Positions 11,549 through 24,630 of a DNA stretch of 64,000 bases are shown piece by piece. Origin of the DNA: Axinella damicornis (lineage: Eukaryota; Porifera; Demospongiae; Axinellida; Axinellidae); assembly GCA_963931865.1 (NCBI GenBank), contig OZ007505.1, positions 3,702,868-3,766,867 on the forward strand, read 5' to 3'. Under the pieces are notes generated by a model. That model saw only the letters and a program-made list of their open reading frames with translations. It was not told where the DNA came from and searched no databases. Position numbers and translations under genes: made by a program. Within the stretch, counting starts at the first letter, position 1. Each line of letters starts with the position of its first letter.

Positions 11549-14500
11549 TCAAACATGTGATTCTATGTCTATGGGTGTTTCTGGCTGATTGCCGCCTCCT
11601 TGGGTTCCCCCTCCTTGGGATTCCCCTCCTTGGGTTCCCCCTCCTTGGGATTCCCCTCCTTGGGATTCCCCTCCTTGGGATCCTCCTCCTTGGGATTCCC
11701 CTCCTTGGGATCCTCCTTCCTCTTCTTCCTTCTTATCCCATCGGTATAGGGTGAACTTGAACTTGCTGTGGGAATCACCTACTCTCACATCAACCGGGAT
11801 TGCATGACTTATTTGTTCGCGGGCTCCATCTGGTTTTGTGACTTCTTTCGTCTCATAGAATGGCTGACTTTGTGATCTGCAAGCATCTTGTTGTGGCCAC
11901 ATAGGTGGCCATCGGAACTCACTGGCATGGTGATACAAACGACCTTTAGGATGATCTTCAACATGCCGAGGATGTTTATAATTTCGAGCACGGAGATTTG
12001 AAGCATTGCGGTTCACCTGAGCATGGTGATCCAGATAAGCCTTAGGGTCCACTTCCCTAAAGCTAGGAAGAAAAATAGCAATTACCGCTTTGTTATAATT
12101 ATAAGCGTAGTAACTTCCAAATTCAAATTCTTACTACTTTTTGGGAGGGATGTATTCCTCAAACCGATCTCCAACATCAGTTCCATTGATCTCCAATGGG
12201 TGGATGGTTAGAAGAGTAGCAGAATCAGCGATGTAGTCCTCCTCCACAAGTTCAATCAAGATGTTCACTGCATTGGGCAAGGGACTAATCTACTCTGTCT
12301 CTCTCAATATGGCAGAATCTTTACAATATTGTATGTTAACTAAAACTACTTGAATAGACGCCATGGCTACTGTGCATATTTTTCTACTGTGCCAAAAGTT
12401 GTCGTCCAGTGCATGCACAATAATGTCCTATGGATCTGCAAGGAGCTTCTATGGTGATCTCGGTGAACGCAATGATGCATCAACAATGCTTCTAGTGCGT
12501 GTTGAATCAAACAAAATGGCATTGCTACATACAGCTATATATAAACCAGTGATGGAGGATACGTTTCAATCGATACTGCATATGCTGTCAATGTAATACG
12601 GTACACCAAGATGGCAGTACAAGCTTCGAAATGCCATGGAAATGTGATGCAAGTGCTATGGGTCTGTACCCACTGTTCAGCATCCAAATCATCAGCTTTG
12701 TTCTCATCGTCACCTTGCTCTCTGTTTCGTTTCCTTTACAATGGATGGACCGTTAGCCATGCCGCACATCCATCCAACTAAATCGTGAGGATGTTACGCA
12801 CACATATACATACATGTACAAATGCCAGCTTATCAGACTGCAGTTATGTATGTCATCAGCGTGCATCTTACAGAACTCTTCTGCAAATAAACGAAAGTTT
12901 TTGCGTCATCAGTGAACTATAACTTTCAAGACACGCGTGCATGAACCTAGCACAGTGGAGTCTTGGATGGCCACAACAAGGACGGACATGGATCCACTTC
13001 TTCAATGGCTAAAGCGATGGGGGCCTACGTCTCCCACTGTCAATGGGTACAGGCTGGACAGACGGTGTTACAGTACCTTGTGTGAAAATTCCTGTTTAGG
13101 CCTGTGCAGGTACCCCAACTCTTGGAAGCGCACACTGGACTGCATGGGGGTGGGGCTACAACTCGCTTGCGCTCGTCCCACAATGCAATGCATTTCCCTA
13201 CTTATCTTCATGACAGACACTGCAGTCAATATGTGTGGGATACGTGCCTCATGCATAGAGCCTGCAAACAGTGCTGACCCATTCTTGACCCATTCCTGAC
13301 CCATTCCTGGCCCAGCTATTAAATAACTAGGAATACGTATCCGCATAATTGCCTCGCGCGCACGCCGCGGCCGCATGCGCAGCCTGGCCACGTACTTACG
13401 AGTATGATAGATCTCTAGCTAACTTGAATTTGCGAGTGTGGAGCTGAGATAAACATGTCGATTACACTGACTGTTCGACTCCACATGTAGCTGCTCTAGC
13501 TCTGCAAGCCCTGAAGGCCCCGTTCGCTTGTACCCTAGCCTCTGGCTACGCGAGATTATTGTGGAGTTGCAGTATAAACAGATGTCGACTGTTTGACTCC
13601 GTATGTAGCTGTTTGACTCCATATGTAGCTGCTCCAGCTCTGGAGCACCGCGCGCTCGTCCACTGATCTGTTTCTCAAGGTTGTAGATCTCGCACCGTCG
13701 AGCCCTCGCAGCAAATAAAACTCAATTGGGTGGCAGGAAACCCGCAACATTCCTATCAACATTCCTGAGCGTGACATATTCCGGTACGTATGTACGTACG
13801 TATATAGTGAGAAATAGATCCCCCATTCAGAGCCTCGTGCTAATGCGCTCAGAAGCAGGAAAACAATGTTAGGCCTGTTGCTTCTTGAGGGTAATTACTT
13901 CTGGTGGCTCCAAGCAAAATTTATTGGCTGTAACAGTCTATTCAGTAGCTATTTTACATCAGAACAAGCTATTGCCAACACCGTTTTGTGCTCTGGCAGG
14001 GCTGTGGGTGAACAACACACAAGGTGGTGGTCACAGATCTCTGTTGCTGCCCTCAAGTACATTGTGGTTTCCTAGTTGAGTTACCACAAGTTTTAAAACG
14101 TCAGTAGCTAGCTCCAAACCTGTTGTTGCTCTGTACTGTGCGCTGTCAATAGGCCCGATGATGATGTAGTCACTGAGGAGTGTAGGGATATTCTTTTCAG
14201 GATCTTCCTCTTCGTCGCTTTCACCCTCACTCTCTTGTGTTGACTCCTGCTCCCTACCATGGCAATGATGGCAGCATCTTTCCTGCTCCTTTTTCTTCTG
14301 CTCCTTTTCCTCCATCTCTCTTTCTTTCTCCTTTCTTACGGCTTCAAGGCCTGGCCTCCAGATCTCCTCAATTTCAGGTAGAAACTACAAGGACATGATA
14401 TTCCTTATATGGTTAACAGTGGTACATAGTGGTACTTTGGTTGCCATGGAGATTGCTATCGCTACCTCCATGTATTTACACTAGCTTGTGCCACCATCTA

Positions 14501-17500
14501 CAACATTGGATACTATGTTGCCCTATAAGATGCAAGTCTCTGTTGCCATACCTATTAATGGTCAACAGCTCTGTTACAATCATGCTATTAAGCTTGTGAA
14601 CTAAAGAAGCCAAGTGGGTATATACCATAGTTCTTTACCACTAGCCACAATGTCTGGTTACCATGGATACCAAATCAAAGCTCACTATACTTGCCAGGTT
14701 GGTAATCAGGTATTGGATGGTGTTGTTCTAGAGCACATGCATGCCTCATGCACTGGCACCCATCCAGCAAGAGTTCTAAATGAGGTGCTGGTATAATTAG
14801 ATTACTTCACCATGTCAAATGTATCATTGCTACACTGGCTAGTAGCTACGGCTAGTTGCTTCCTCTAGCGTAGCTAGTACTATTGGCAGGCCATTAGTTT
14901 GACTGTAGTACTATGAGCTTCTCCTGTGGATCGGTTGTGTCTAAATCTCGTCACCACTAGTAGCACTTCCTGTGGGTGGAGCATCATAAACTGCAGTCCG
15001 ATGAGTGAGTCTCTCACTTATGGAACATAATTTCTCAGAATACACAATGCAAATGGAGCTGGGTTGGTAGTGCTGTCTTTGTCACCACTACTACGTCTAC
15101 GGGCTATACTGTCAAGCTCACATGACGTTGGCGATGTAATGTGACATATCTCTGGTAAACACACCGGATAATCATCCTGGGCTTTTGCCAGAGTATCATT
15201 CGAGGTCAGGATAGTGACCACTTGCAAGGAGGAGTCGATGTCCCTCTTGACAGGAAGCTCAGGGTTGTGATAGAAGGGGCTGAAGTTGATGTAACCAACC
15301 TGAGACAGGAGAAAAGAGATAGACTTGTTTCACCGACCGATAGACATCTATCCTTAGAATCACGGCAACTATAATGCATGTTGAATCATGTGTTTGTCAC
15401 ATGCTACTTAACCCTCCCATGAACCATAGGGTCGCAAAGAAATATAATACTGCTCCCGATGTCCCAGCCCTTCCACTTTCTGGACCACCGATTTCCAAGT
15501 CTAAAGCTCTTTTTGCTGTTAAAAACGGTGTGCTGGGAGAAGGCTCTCTTCTGGTCTGTCTTCAGACGTTCATGATACACAGATGACAATCAGTGATACA
15601 GATGTTACAAACTGAGCTGAGAAATGAGATAAATTGTGGGGACCATGCAGTTGACATTTGAACCCACACCGGCCTTTGAATATCTCAACTGGAGTGAGCT
15701 GTCTCGTCAGGGAGAAGCTCGGCCTTCTCCCACCACATGACCAGGAGATCTCATCATAGTCCCCCAACCACACACTGTATAGTCTACTTGACACTCACCC
15801 GGTTAAACAGCCTGCCAAGGGCATACGGAAAGCCAAACGAAGGAGAGCCAAACGTCACACACAGAGCTCCAAAATTCTCCCCTTCTGACTGGTCCCCAGA
15901 CTTGTTCCCCACTGACTTCACCACTCTGGACGCCAGTCCCAATACAACCCCTCGAATGGAGTCAGGGAGGATCTAGAGAGGAACACGTACAGAAATCCTG
16001 AGCTGGTAAACATCCAACTCAGTAGACAGTGTGTATTGTATGCCCAAACCATTTGCCATTTGCAGTATGAAAGCAGGGGAAGGCCTGCTGTGAATAGTGG
16101 ACACACTACCCAAGAGCCTAGTCTGCAATCATGCACCTCACCCTAAGGCGCTCGGCAATAACCCCATGCCTGCCTGCATCAGAAGTCAATTCATAGCTGC
16201 ATGACCAGACAGTAATTGCATGGAGGACTAACCAGCATTTTTTCATCTTCCAGGGTCTTGTGCTCCACTCCCAACCAAGGAAGTTGATCATCTGCACTCA
16301 CAGGAAATGTCCACTCAAGATCTGCCTTCTGATCTGCAGTGAAATTATCACACAAGCTACAAGTAGCTTTGCTCACTTCGCTCGCTCAGCTACTTCCCCC
16401 TCGTTCGCCTACCATGAGTAATCCGGCGCCGGACAGCTCTCTGAAGAGCTGCTGGTCCCCGATTGCGCCCGCTTCAACTGCTGCTGCATGCTCGCCGCTT
16501 GCGTCCGCTTCAGCTGCTGCTCCCGATCGCATCCACTTCGGCTGCTGCTCCCCGATTGCGTCCGCTTCGACTGCTGCTCCCCGCATCCACTTGCAACCCC
16601 AGCTGGATTCCAGCCCAATGTTCTCGAACAGTCTCCGCGGAGTTCGAGGTTCAGTAAATAAATTAAAGTACGAAGGTCGCACATCACTATAGTCTAGTCC
16701 CGCCCCATGAACATCCCACTTCCGTCAATCACAGACACACAGACACGTAAAATCTTAATGTATTGATAGCTAGTTGTTAAAGCCGATTGCTGACAAAATG
16801 CCGATTGATAATGGACTCCATGTAAAACCTGCTCCCTAATGCTAAGAGAGCTACACTTTCAAGATCAGCATAGTGATTTCATAACCGGCTAACACTATAA
16901 TCATGTCTTTTTCACTGTTGACCCTAGTCTTGTTCATATACCTTTAAATGGAGTCAAGTTGCGACCTCATGTTGTTAGTTAACGTGCCCTCCGGAAATCA
17001 TAACAATTACAACTCAAATCACCTTTGTCCCAAATCCGCCTCTTGAAGAGGTTCAGGCTCCTGCTCTCGGCATCATTTAGCACCTTCACCCATTTCGAAA
17101 TCTGCACCGCCTTAAACACCAGTCCAAGCCCACCATCAGTCCGGAACAGTCTCATCACCATGAAGTCGAGATTGCTGCTGATACGAGGACCCCAGAGGGA
17201 CAGCCAGGGGATCGCTGGGGTGTACTGTTCATGACGAAGACTACATTCAAATGATATTTTGGCAATTGTTTTTGATCCAAGTGCATCAGCATGGGGACCG
17301 ATGCACCAGAGAATTGACCAAGTCAGACCCAGGACAACCAGGCAAAGGAGAACGATGTTTGCAATTCTTACCAGGGAGATGAGGCGTAGGGTTGTGAAGA
17401 TGCAATATACTTGCTCTCCAGACAGTGGCCAGGAGCGAACTAGTGTCTCTCCCAAAGTCTGAGGGCAGAGAAAGGTTGAGTTGAAGTCAGTGAAGTAGAT

Positions 17501-18052
17501 AATTGTCGCGATCAGACCAGCAGTAGAAAAAATCCATTGGAGGACAAGCTTCCCTACGTAGACTACATAAATATCTTTCCCATTGATGAAGGCATTCTCA
17601 AGCTGCTCAAAAATGATGGCATTCTTTACAGAATAGTCTCCGCTAGAATCTTCTCTGAGTCGGTCCAGATCGGCAACGAGTTTGAAGAAGTAATCGAAAT
17701 TACCGCCGTAGTTGTTCAGCCAGAGGTAGTGCGGTATGAGGATTAATATGGCTTGGACCACCATGAACACGGGGTAGTACTGGCCGGGAGGGAGACTGGA
17801 CGAGCAGAAGTTATTGATGTAGTCCTGAACGCCACCTAAATTCTCGCTGACAGTCGCGTTCTGAGACACACACTGCACTCCACTGCCGCGGATAAATTCT
17901 GTGATGGTGTCGACGGCCGCCAGTCCGATGATGGCGGAGACCACGAAGACCACAATGGAGTCCCAGAAAAACTCGCGCGGCACCAGTCCCCTTCCTTCTT
18001 CATTCTCTGGCCTCCCTTCTAGACCCTTGAGTTCGACACCACCGACAGACAT
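11549..18052 (-). CDS. B1: LRRC8/pannexin-like four-TM protein with novel cytoplasmic region, copy 1
   Basis: Seven exons on the minus strand, phases checked: 17023-18052, 16233-16333, 15799-15972, 15165-15299, 14120-14384, 12135-12267 and 11549-12062, giving about 783 residues. Exon 1 starts at the ATG at 18052. It has four hydrophobic segments at about residues 31-50, 92-112, 158-177 and 219-250. The first extracellular loop has Cys61, Cys83 and a possible N-glycosylation site; the second has Cys186 and Cys207. After TM4, NLDFMVMRLFRTDGG... VLNDAESRSLNL follows the pattern of LRRC8 just before its leucine-rich repeats (family knowledge). No leucine-rich repeats follow: exons 2-7 encode an unfamiliar region with TFGSPSFGFPYALGRLFNR, VGYINFSPFYHNP, a charged helix, SDYIIIGPID and HSKFKFTLYRWDKK, then a GGESQ-repeat tail. 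Intron positions match B2 exactly. A large-pore channel is inferred, not shown. Confidence 0.8.
11586..11718 (-). repeat. 15-bp coding repeat, pentapeptide GGESQ tail of B1
   Basis: On the minus strand about eight 15-bp units encode GGESQ, GGGSQ or GGGTQ in frame. They lie between KKEEEE and the end QPETPIDIESHV. The paralogue B2 has no such repeat, so it expanded after the duplication. Confidence 0.9.
12270..14119. other. Long B1 intron (exon 5 to 6) with repeat fragments
   Basis: Bases 12440-12600 resemble 3825-3960. Bases 13470-13630 hold a direct repeat of GACTCC(A/G)TATGTAGCTG. No convincing gene was found on either strand. Confidence 0.5.
16355..16765 (+). mobile_element. 29-bp-repeat dispersed element, copy 4
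   Basis: Head GCTCACTTCGCTCGCTCAGC, core units with GATTGCGTCCGCTTC, tail GTTCGAGGTTCAG, CATCCCACTTCCGTCA and GTAAAATCTTAATG. It is inserted in B1 intron 1, and B2 intron 1 lacks it. Confidence 0.85.
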
Positions 18053-19690
18053 TTTGTTCTCAACGGGTGTGGCCTCGAGACTCGTTCCCAGACAAATTTA
18101 GAATGCGGAAGGGTAAGGACGCAATACAATGTTATGCTTCATGATTTTTGGTCCTGGAAAACGACAAACAAATGAGACATTAATTTTTAATTGGACGAAT
18201 GCAGGACATCGTGGGGCGAGCCTGAGTGAGTGAGTGCACGTGCAGAGCACGGAGCAGTAACTGTTGTATTAGCTATGCACACGACTAGCTGTCATCAGAA
18301 TCGGTATGGTAGTACAACTTGGGCCACCCATTATCACACATAAAGTACACACATAATATATCATGCACAACACACAAACTCGCTGGCTGCATGGAGCAGT
18401 CTAGCAGGCACATCATCAACTCAGGGCTATAGCTAATAGTGAGCTGCATGCACACTACAGTCCACGTGTGCTCTGCAGGATATGCAGATGCATGGCATGA
18501 ACAGATGAAAGCACAAGCACTCTCACCATCTTTCTTGACCCCCATGGACGTAGCCATTGATGAGGTTGGTCCATGATGCACATGACAAGTGACTCCAACA
18601 CATTAACAGAGGAATTCTTTGTTGCCCCTATCGCTCAGCAATTGTATAGGCAGGTCCATGAGTAGTCTCCGTCCTTGTTGTTGCCATGGAGGTACACTGT
18701 TCATTGTTCGTGTCTCAACTTGTTGCAGGCCGTAGATGAGTAGCTAGCTACCCAGCTTGGCATGTTTGAACTGCAGAAGTAAGGTTGCGATGATTGATGC
18801 AGAGATGTGATATGGAGGACAAGAGTGAAGATGTAGCTATTACTATAATTATAGCTGATCTGCATGCAAAGTTTCAGGTTGTGGATCACAATAATTTTTA
18901 TTCATGATCTCAATAATGAAATTGTGGAGGCATGGCCATATGCAAGCTGTTCACTAGCCTCGTTCCCAGGCTTTCGTTCCGAGAACGAGAACCTGGCAAT
19001 GAGGCTAGCTGTTCACCACTTACTATCATATAGTGGGATAAATTTCTTGCAAGTACAATTTTTTGCATTATTTTGTGATGGATGGCAATGAATCCTCAAA
19101 CTGAATTTGTACTGGCCCGCAAACATTTTAGCTCTAGTAGCCATATCGCTCTGTCACCACTTCCAACCTGTACCAGTACTGCCAGCTCCCAAGGGACTCC
19201 ACAGCATGTGAAAGAGGAGGTAGTCTAGCGCGCTGGACCCTCAAGTCTTCCCCAGCATGTTCTGCACTCATAGCTCACGCGCATACTAAGCGATCATGTG
19301 CTACAGAAAGCAAATAAGGGTTAGCTAACTAGTCTCGTTCTAGACCACCCCACAAAAGAAACATGCAGAGCATAGTAACGGGTGCACAATCTCATGTCAT
19401 GCACCATCCAGTATAGAAGTGCAGTGACCCAAGTATAGCAGGTTCTAGCCCTTAATTCCATTTTCATGAGCGAGCAGACCTCCAATAGGGTCGGCATTTT
19501 CACACATGAGTTACAACTTCTTTTAAGAGGTCATGCATTATGCATACTGTCCCAAATTTGAAATCGTATAATTATAGCTTCTTATAGATTCCCCTTTTGT
19601 TCAATTTTAGACAATGTACAATGTACCCATGATCTGTAGTACTGTATAGCTTCTCTGTTGGCTATACATGTGGGGAAAAAATTATTTTTT
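18053..19690. other. Upstream region of B1, no further gene
   Basis: Bases 18190-18300 resemble 35040-35190 and 51450-51560 (shared GGGGCGAGC core and CTGTCATCAGAAT or similar), a dispersed repeat that is also present upstream of B2. A short hairpin lies at 18955-19007. Confidence 0.5.
18955..19007. mobile_element. Short hairpin of the TAGCCTCGTTCCCAGGC family
   Basis: The left end TAGCCTCGTTCCCAGG pairs with the right end CCTGGCAATGAGGCTA. Similar ends recur at about 2058, 34744, 40424, 52430, 57723 and 60492. Confidence 0.7.
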
Positions 19691-20230
19691 TGAAATCCTG
19701 CCCAAAGGAGTTCCCTGATGACTGGTTTGTAACCTCTAAAATCGAACTTTCTGAAAACGTTCTCTCTTTGAATTGTTTAGGGCACTCAGAGAGATGAGTC
19801 TGAGACTGTGCCTCCGACTATTGTACAATGATGCCTTATGATTACTTACCTTGTACTTCTTTTCTGTTCATGCATTTAGGACTGAACAAGTTCAACTTAC
19901 CAAAGCTCAAAGTGTATGGACACATTAATTGATGAATATAGGCCAAGTTAATTGTGTTGCTAGCTAGCTAGGCTTTTTTCTGTAACAATTTTACTATACA
20001 ATGCATAAAAATTAATAGTGATATGGCTTCGATGGGAGAAGGATGGGGAGCATGCACAAAGGAACAGAAACTGACCCAAAGGTGACACAATACATTATAA
20101 TTATAAAATGGAAACAAGGACTTGCAGTTACATGCAGATAGGTGAAGAGCATAGAACACAATGCAGTGGGTGTGTGAAAAAATTAATGAGAAGTTCTAGT
20201 CTGAAGTGAATAGATAATCAGATTTTGAGC
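19690..20230. repeat. Right part of duplicated unit A (matches 37100-37700)
   Basis: Long co-linear similarity to 37100-37700 includes GGACACATTAATTGATGAAT, GCTAGCTAGCTAGGCTTTTT and TGACCCAAAGGTGAC. It marks the right extent of the segment duplication. No gene recognised. Confidence 0.8.
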
Positions 20231-22130
20231 CACGTTACGTACATCTCTCAATAGGACTGGTCAAGAGTTCATAATTATGTGTAACAATAAGAGTGTGCAA
20301 CTGCTATAATTATGGTTCCACTAGTGCAATCAGTGTGGCCTACCTGTACATAGGCTGTGTAAACTCTGGTAGTAATCACAATTTCACACTTAGGAGCATG
20401 CAGCTGCTACTACTTCACCACTGATTGCCTACGTCATACTGTGAACAGGAGGCTTGGACACTTCTAGAGGAGTCTCGTTCCGATATTGCAGTTGTTTCTT
20501 GCAGTTTTACTGCCGAGATGCATATGGTGGTAGCAGAAACCATAATTATGGCAGTTGCACACTCTTATTGTTATGAACTCTTGGACTAGCTGGTGTACTG
20601 GGACAAAATTAATATGCATCGAACTGCAAATGGGCATCGAACTGCCATGCCACACGCTGCATTTCGAGCGTTTGTGACTGTTGTGGCTGTACTATATATT
20701 CCAGGAACAAGGGCAGAGAAATCGTTTGTGACTGATGCATGAGGCAACACTATTCAAGGAAATGGGCATCCACTGCCATGCCATTTTGTCTAATCTGTGT
20801 GTCCTATTTTTGTTGAAAGGTATCCCTGCCTTGTTAGAATAACTAAAACGTTTACTGAGAGTGTAGTCACCTGTGTTGTCTTGAGCCTCCTGTTTTCTGT
20901 ATGTAGCTAATTAACTACTTCTGGCATTCCTCCTGCTGCCAACTGACTGTGTGGGCTTTCCCTGCCAGCTTTCATATCTTACCTTCGTTAATGTTGTTGT
21001 TGTTGTTGCATGGTAAGGGGGACCATCAAGAGAGTAGCTAAACGTTTGACACACTGGTACAGTCAAAGAACTAAAGAACTAGCTAACATTGTGTACCAGA
21101 TTTTAGACGAAATGGGAGCCATGCATGCATGAAGGACTCCTCCCCAAATTACACACCGTTGCTGCCTTAATTCCCATGCTGTTTTGTCACTGCAGTACGA
21201 AAAGTGCTTTTTCAAAAGTACAAATGAAGGGCTCAGGAGTCAGAACCATACCGGTCTAACTCATAATCAAGTACTGGAAATTCATGAATTGCACAAAAAT
21301 GGAGTAAAAGCAATGGGTATGAGCATGTGACCGAAATTCTTGAAATTTCAGTAGCTCCTGAAACACATTTTAACAGTATTCTCAAGTTTATGGGGCTAGT
21401 TCAATGTTTGTGGGTTAGACCGCTATGGTTCTGAGCCCTTCAAAAGAGAGAAGGTGTGACAGAAAGCCTGAGAATGACACTTATGAGACTTGCTGGTATA
21501 TGAATAATGTGAGACCTTCTCCAGAACAAACTTCTTGAGGGTGTGGATCCAGGAAACTAGCTGCACTCCACTCATCATCCCCTTTGGCCACACCATTCTC
21601 ACACCTAGTCATGCATGCTCAAACCAGTAAACTATTGGAAAAAGAAGAAGCCCAGAAGAGAACACTACTATGGCACATATAAGGTGGACTGAAATAATGT
21701 AATGTATTATTTACTGCCATGTGTAATCATTAGTATTGGAAAAAGAAGAAGCCCATGCAGAAGAGAACACTACTATGGCACATATAAGGTGGACTGAATT
21801 AATGTAATGTATTATTGTATGTATTTACTGCATGTGTAATCACTGTAATGATGTAAGTGCTAGCTGTACTGTACTGTGGGTGAGCTACAGAAATCTTGTT
21901 GCATTGGTATACTAGATCATCTTGAAATGGAACTGCATGATCATGATTACTGTTGCTATCATGATGGGAGGATGGGTAAAGGAACGCTTAGTATTGCATT
22001 AAGATAAAACTTGGCCATAGCAATAGTGTGAAACTCATTAGAACATCCTTGCAGCAAAGGGGTGAGAATTATGATACAGCAGAAGACCTTCATTTAGCCA
22101 ATCAGCTATTACAGTAGATTTTAGAACAAG
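20230..22130. other. Spacer between duplicated units
   Basis: No gene was recognised. It contains a tandem duplication at 21632-21843 of about 100 bp, sharing GAAAAAGAAGAAGCCC, AGAGAACACTACTATGGCAC and AGGTGGACTGAA. Confidence 0.55.
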
Positions 22131-22199
22131 TCTACAAGAAAGAAGTGATGAATATAGTCACTCTGAAATGAACTGCTAAGAGCTCCCATTTCAGAATGT

Positions 22200-22310
22200 C
22201 ACTACCTGCGGCTTTCATTGGGTCTGCCCACTCCAGGAACTGACCAATGGGATGAGAGCTTGTGTCAATAGAGACAAATAGGGCTTTATGACGTCACAAC
22301 TGATCATTTC
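22200..22310 (+). promoter_or_regulatory. Probable promoter of A2: two CCAAT boxes and a CRE
   Basis: ATTGG at 22217, CCAAT at 22244 and TGACGTCA at 22289-22296 have the same order and spacing class as in front of A1. The flanking sequence (CACTACCTGCGGCTTTCATTGG) is also shared. Confidence 0.6.
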
Positions 22311-22617
22311 CAGTCAGAGCTGAGTTTATCAGTGATCAGCATGCAGTGGAAGTTAAGATTTGCAAGTTTTCCGGAGTTCTTTACATGCACACCTGTGAAT
22401 GCTAATAGCTAGTGAAGTTGAAGGTGAGTTGACCCAGTGAAAATGTGACCCATACATATTTTTAAGTGTCTGGGACTCAGTGAAATAGTCCTCTGCATTG
22501 AACATGCTGAGAGCCATACTGTTCACTGAAGTCATCCAGACAGCTACTTTCCTCTTTCAGTATTTTAAGATTGCATATTGTTACGTAGGTGTGCACGTGT
22601 ATACCAAGCTAAGAGCT

Positions 22618-23577
22618 ATGGCTAGCAAGGATGAGGTACAGTTGACTTATTTGCATGCATGCAAGATCGGCAGCCTGAATTACACCATGTACTCTTGTGT
22701 ATTTCCACAGCGGTATGATCCAACAGTGAACTATGACAGTGACCCTGAAGTTGTGCTAAACAATGCAAGGGTTAGTCTTCACTCTCTCTCTCTCTCTCTC
22801 CCTCTCTCTAACATACCGTTTTGCATAATTCCCTCCTTTTCCATAAGTAATTCACTTTTCTCTGTACAAATTCATAACATTTGTACCATAGCTATATTGC
22901 GAGCTGTAGCTCATCTCCCTCCCTCAATCTTGAGAAATGTAGCTGTACACCACAAACCTCTAATTCACATTGATCACTGAAAGTCTCCCTCGACCTCTTG
23001 TACAACCAGGAAACCTCCGCCAGTTCATCTTCTTCCACCAACGGTTGTCTTAACGATATGTACATCTACAACCAGCTTGAACGCAAAGGAGGGCCTCAAT
23101 CCGGCAGAGGAGGAGCTAATGGGAAGAAAAATGGAGGGAGAGGGAACAAGGTAGGAAGGAAGCAAGAAGGGAAGGAAGAGGAGGATCAAGAGGGAAAAAA
23201 AGCAGCTGGGGAAGAAAAGGTATTTAAGTTGACATGTTTATAGCTGTCTAACTGGGATGTTGCAAATGGAGGTTGTTCCCAAGCCTGTAGTCCAGGAGGG
23301 GGGTGTGTAACATTCTGAGAGTAAGCCATTGGCCAGTTAGTAACTCGATCAACATGTTTCATCCTACCAGACTTGCCAAGGCTGTACAAAACCTGTACAG
23401 CTATATGATAACAACAGATACAGCTGCTCTGACCCTGCAAATGGCAATTTCCACAAATTCTGCAAGGAATGTGCTTATGGTGAAAAAGGGAATCCAGGCT
23501 GTCCAGCTGATGGTTGTCAGGGAACACTGCTTGATCCCAACTATCCAGGCCACGAAACAGCAAACATGGTTGATTAA
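22618..23577 (+). CDS. A2: small cysteine-rich (zinc-finger-like) protein, copy 2
   Basis: Four exons, all phase 0: 22618-22635, 22711-22770, 23010-23219 and 23371-23577 (stop TAA), giving 164 residues. It starts MASKDE, then RYDPTVNYDSDPEVVLNNAR. A Ser-rich stretch and LERKGGPQSGRGG follow, then a long basic/acidic linker (KNGGRGNKVGRKQEGKEEED) absent from A1. The last exon has a cleaner cysteine pattern than A1: CQGC, RYSC, HKFCKEC, GCPADGC, then LLDPNYPGHE. This looks like a RING- or PHD-like zinc-binding domain, but I cannot assign it to a named family. It lies convergent to B2 with a 1.05-kb gap, the same arrangement as A1 and B1. The lysine- and glycine-rich linker suggests nucleic-acid or nuclear association as one possibility only. 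Confidence 0.8.
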
Positions 23578-24630
23578 GGTAATGACTATGCCATTGGAGT
23601 CAATGGCAACCTTTTTTCTATCTGTAATCTACCGATAAATGGTAATGCACAATGTCATACATACTATAATATGCTTGTTGCCAATGGACGTGCAAAGTGA
23701 TTCCAGTCCACCTCAACTAGGTGAAATTGGATGAAAAAAATCATGTCAGTGAAAAGCACCCATCAATACAGGCGTTATGATCACTGTAGACCAGATTTTT
23801 GTGGCTGTCCGAACCCTGTCCTGTACAATGTGATACACCACTACCTAGATGAAGTGCGGACTGTGATGCTACGGTATACCATTATGGAATTACTGTCAGC
23901 CAGTCACATATAACCTCTTCTAGGTACAATGTGCATGTGACAGTGTCATTTAGTTAACCATAATTATTGGGAAAAACTAAAGCTAAATGTTACCTGACTT
24001 GTTTTTCTGGTTAACTTAAACTAGAACTAGAACTAACTAATAAACCAACTATAACTTAGCTAACCGTACTACAATACTGCAATGGCATGCATGCACCACA
24101 TGATCCAAATCTCAGGAATATAATTATATTCCCTGGAGAATCTGCATGTGCTCCCTAATGCAGTTCATGTGACAGGGTACTGTGATCATGGTAGCCCTTT
24201 CTATACCAGACTGCATGACCTGTAGCTATATACTCCAGTATGAAGCAGCTTAGCAATCACACATTGCAGCATAGTAGATGTATCTGTCCATATGTAAATC
24301 CCTGATTAGACTCGTATTATAATGTTCACTATAATAAGTATTCCATGGTGTTATGTAGCATCACATGTACATTGACTTATACTCAGTGTTGAATGGTCTT
24401 TGTAAGTAGTTGGATGGGGACAGCTAGTTTGGCCTGCTTTCAATCGTGTGAGTTTTTGCTGTATATTCCTTTGCCTATATCAGCCCCTATATGCTTGAGG
24501 ACAGCAATTGATCTTACGTTCACCCTAAGAATTAATAAGCACAAGTTTGATTTTGATGTACAAATTAAGAAAGTTGCTGATTATGTACAATTAGACGGAA
24601 GTCATGCAAGCGTAAAACAATAATTACAAA

